Of a stretch of DNA of 64,000 bases, positions 62,801 to 64,000 are shown one piece after another (position 1 is the stretch's first letter; each line of letters starts with the position of its first letter). Source of the DNA: Pampus argenteus (Eukaryota > Chordata > Actinopteri > Scombriformes > Stromateidae); the NCBI GenBank assembly GCA_036937835.1, contig CM072864.1, positions 25,132,501 through 25,196,500 of the forward strand, given 5' to 3'. A program made the translations under genes and the position numbers. The notes under the pieces were generated by a model, which had not been told where the DNA came from, did no database searches, and saw only the letters and a list, made by a program, of their open reading frames with translations.

Positions 62801-63689
62801 TGCTGAAGATTGTGTCGTTCGGTGCGCTGAGGTTCATGAAAAACAGGTGACACGCTGGAATTTGAGAGAATTGAGTTTCACATGTTGTGAGACCCTGAAA
62901 TTTCACATGATTTGTCTGCATGTGTGTCCAGGTGGAACCTGCTGGACGTCGCTGTGGTCGTGGTCTCCATCGTTAGCATCTTTTTCACAGAGATGAAAAT
63001 GGTGGGTGCTATTCCCGTCAACCCCAACATCCTTAGAGTCTGCAGAGTACTCAGACTAACACAAGGTATACGCACTGAACAAAACTAAAACTTTTCACTG
63101 CTGAAAGTATCTGTGTGAAGTATGCACATACTGTACCCGAGGTTATAGTTTACAACTCCTGCGTCTCTCCTCAGTGCTAAAGGCTAAAAAGATCCGAGTC
63201 CTGCTGGAAACAATCATGAAGATGCTGTCGCAGGTAAACACACACTATGGAGTTGATTTTGTTTTCTTGTCTTGTATGTAAAGTCAATATGTTAGTGGAT
63301 ATTTGTTTTGAAAAGGGGTAAAGCAGCTAGTTCCTGCTACATTTGTGCTTTAATTGATGAATTTTAATTTTTTTGGCCCACGTTACAATACGCATATTCT
63401 GACTGAGACTATACAGCATCACCGATGAGCCTCTGATGGGAAGCAATGAGAGCAGACAGGAAACGGAAATGCTGAAAACAACATTGGACATATATTTAGA
63501 AAACTTAAAGGCCTGTGTGAAATAAAGGTTTTGTTTTTCCTTCAGATGAGTCTCTTCAGAGGGTCTCCACTGTAGTAACTGTTGGGAATTAACATGCATT
63601 TTGCTTCCAGGTTGGAAATTTGTGTCTGCTCTTCACATTCTTCTTCTTAATCTACGCTGCACTTGGAGTGGAGCTATTTGGCAAGATGG
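53554..63689 (+). CDS. T-type-like (Cav3-like) voltage-gated Ca2+ channel alpha-1 subunit, divergent; 3' end outside window
   Basis: Exons: 53554-53699, 53984-54077, 54618-54754, 55038-55123, 55286-55445, 56109-56403, 56667-56759, 56937-57088, 57262-57319, 57411-57575, 57971-58119, 58293-58478, 58619-58736, 58810-58965, 59055-59123, 59217-59309, 59460-59548, 59948-60071, 60368-60436, 60588-60772, 60933-61059, 61242-61367, 61571-61660, 61877-62063, 62505-62650, 62737-62846, 62932-63065, 63175-63233, 63611-63689. All phases close without a stop over about 1227 residues, from the ATG at 53554 to domain IV S5. Pore loops TLEGWTEIM (I), LTEEDWNLV (II) and SKDGWVNIM (III) give Glu, Glu, Asp; with the domain IV Asp (not in window) this is the T-type filter. 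It is a plasma-membrane pore. S4 segments of domains I, II and IV lack some arginines, and the linkers are short. The exact paralogue is uncertain (cacna1g, h, i or a separate branch). Confidence 0.93.
53700..53983 (+). other. U12-type AT-AC intron in the calcium channel gene
   Basis: The intron starts ATATCCTTCC, fitting the minor-spliceosome 5' site, and ends CCCTAC, with GACCTTAAC 10-18 bases upstream as a branch-site match. Splicing joins CC to G (Pro), followed by TGG (Trp), giving HNPWFDYV, the expected start of domain I S1. No GT-AG choice keeps this reading. Minor-class AT-AC introns are known at conserved places in voltage-gated Na+ and Ca2+ channel genes. Confidence 0.9.
53807..53868. 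repeat. (TATC)n microsatellite
   Basis: About 15 TATC units inside the AT-AC intron. Confidence 0.95.
58479..58618 (+). other. GC-AG intron in the calcium channel gene
   Basis: The exon ends ATCTTTAG, the intron starts GCGTGT and ends CCTTACAG. This gives [14 protein letters not shown], matching domain II S5. Using the nearby GT (two bases later) would shift the frame. GC-AG introns are a known minority class. Confidence 0.8.
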
Positions 63690-63770
63690 GTCAGTAACAC
63701 TGAGTGCAGTAAACACCACAACCAACTCAAAGCAACGTGTTGCAGGAACCGTTTCATTTGCTCATTTATT

Positions 63771-64000
63771 AGTCCCTCGCTCTCACAAAGTGAAGTGAGG
63801 GACTATTAAAATTGAGCTGTTTATTATTATTACGCATTATTATTCATACAACTCGTTGCTCAAAAAGTTGATACGACATGGCAGGACGGGCGACCTCGCG
63901 GAACTCGGCGTTGAGGGGGGCGCGCCAACGCCCCCTGTGTAAAATGACTCTCTAGCAATACAACGTTTCAAAAAAGCCATAGACAAAGTCGGCGACTTTC
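63771..64000. repeat. Probable repeat at window end, in a channel intron
   Basis: It begins TAGTCCCTCGCTCTCACAAA, with an inverse-like partner GTGAAGTGAGGGACTA (63789-63804), then TTATTATTATTACGCATTAT and a GC-richer part with GGCGCGCCAACGCCCCC. It looks like the start of a fish DNA element with a terminal hairpin. The right end is outside the window. Confidence 0.5.

Overview
The window is vertebrate nuclear DNA and almost certainly comes from a ray-finned (teleost) fish. It holds intron-split genes with GT-AG junctions, two ion-channel genes with vertebrate-type proteins, and the usual teleost repeat mix: Rex1-like and L2-type LINEs, Tc1/mariner, hAT, a Ty1/copia element, MITEs and long microsatellites. 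The species cannot be named from the sequence.

Layout. 0-4.3 kb: a decayed SAM-domain gene (SAMD3-like family) with stops and frameshifts. 4.4-8.9 kb: a 5'-truncated Ty1/copia element with one 3' LTR, then a broken Tc1 element. 9.1-44.3 kb, + strand: the last ten coding exons of a Kv-channel beta subunit gene (kcnab2-like). Its 5' exons are not seen and probably lie before the window. Its 21 kb intron (15.58-36.88 kb) is a nest of transposons. An L1/Tx1-type LINE remnant is split by a hAT element (16380-35771) that still has matching terminal repeats and an 8-bp target duplication. The hAT is in turn stuffed with a roughly 15.9 kb block (18.24-34.10 kb) carrying a broken minus-strand gene for a SET domain, a Cys-rich module, C2H2-like fingers, a tyrosine-recombinase-like domain and a C-terminal basic domain. 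That block was later hit by an L2 LINE with an open 1025-codon ORF2, by a Rex1-like LINE, and (in the flanking hAT) by a Tc1 element. 44.3-53.5 kb: intergenic DNA with repeats. 53.55-63.69 kb, + strand: 29 in-frame exons of a T-type-like (Cav3-like) calcium channel alpha-1 subunit, running out of the window within domain IV.

The two host genes both act in membrane excitability. Nothing in the sequence shows that they are co-regulated. The channel is divergent: voltage-sensor arginines are missing in domains I, II and IV, and the I-II and II-III linkers are very short. It still keeps the Glu-Glu-Asp part of the T-type selectivity filter that is visible here. Its first intron is a U12-type AT-AC intron, and one later intron must be read as GC-AG.

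The strongest candidate for something little described is the SET/zinc-finger/tyrosine-recombinase cassette. It lies wholly inside another transposon, and its ends carry inverted, iterated GGTTTA-type motifs, so it looks mobile in its own right.
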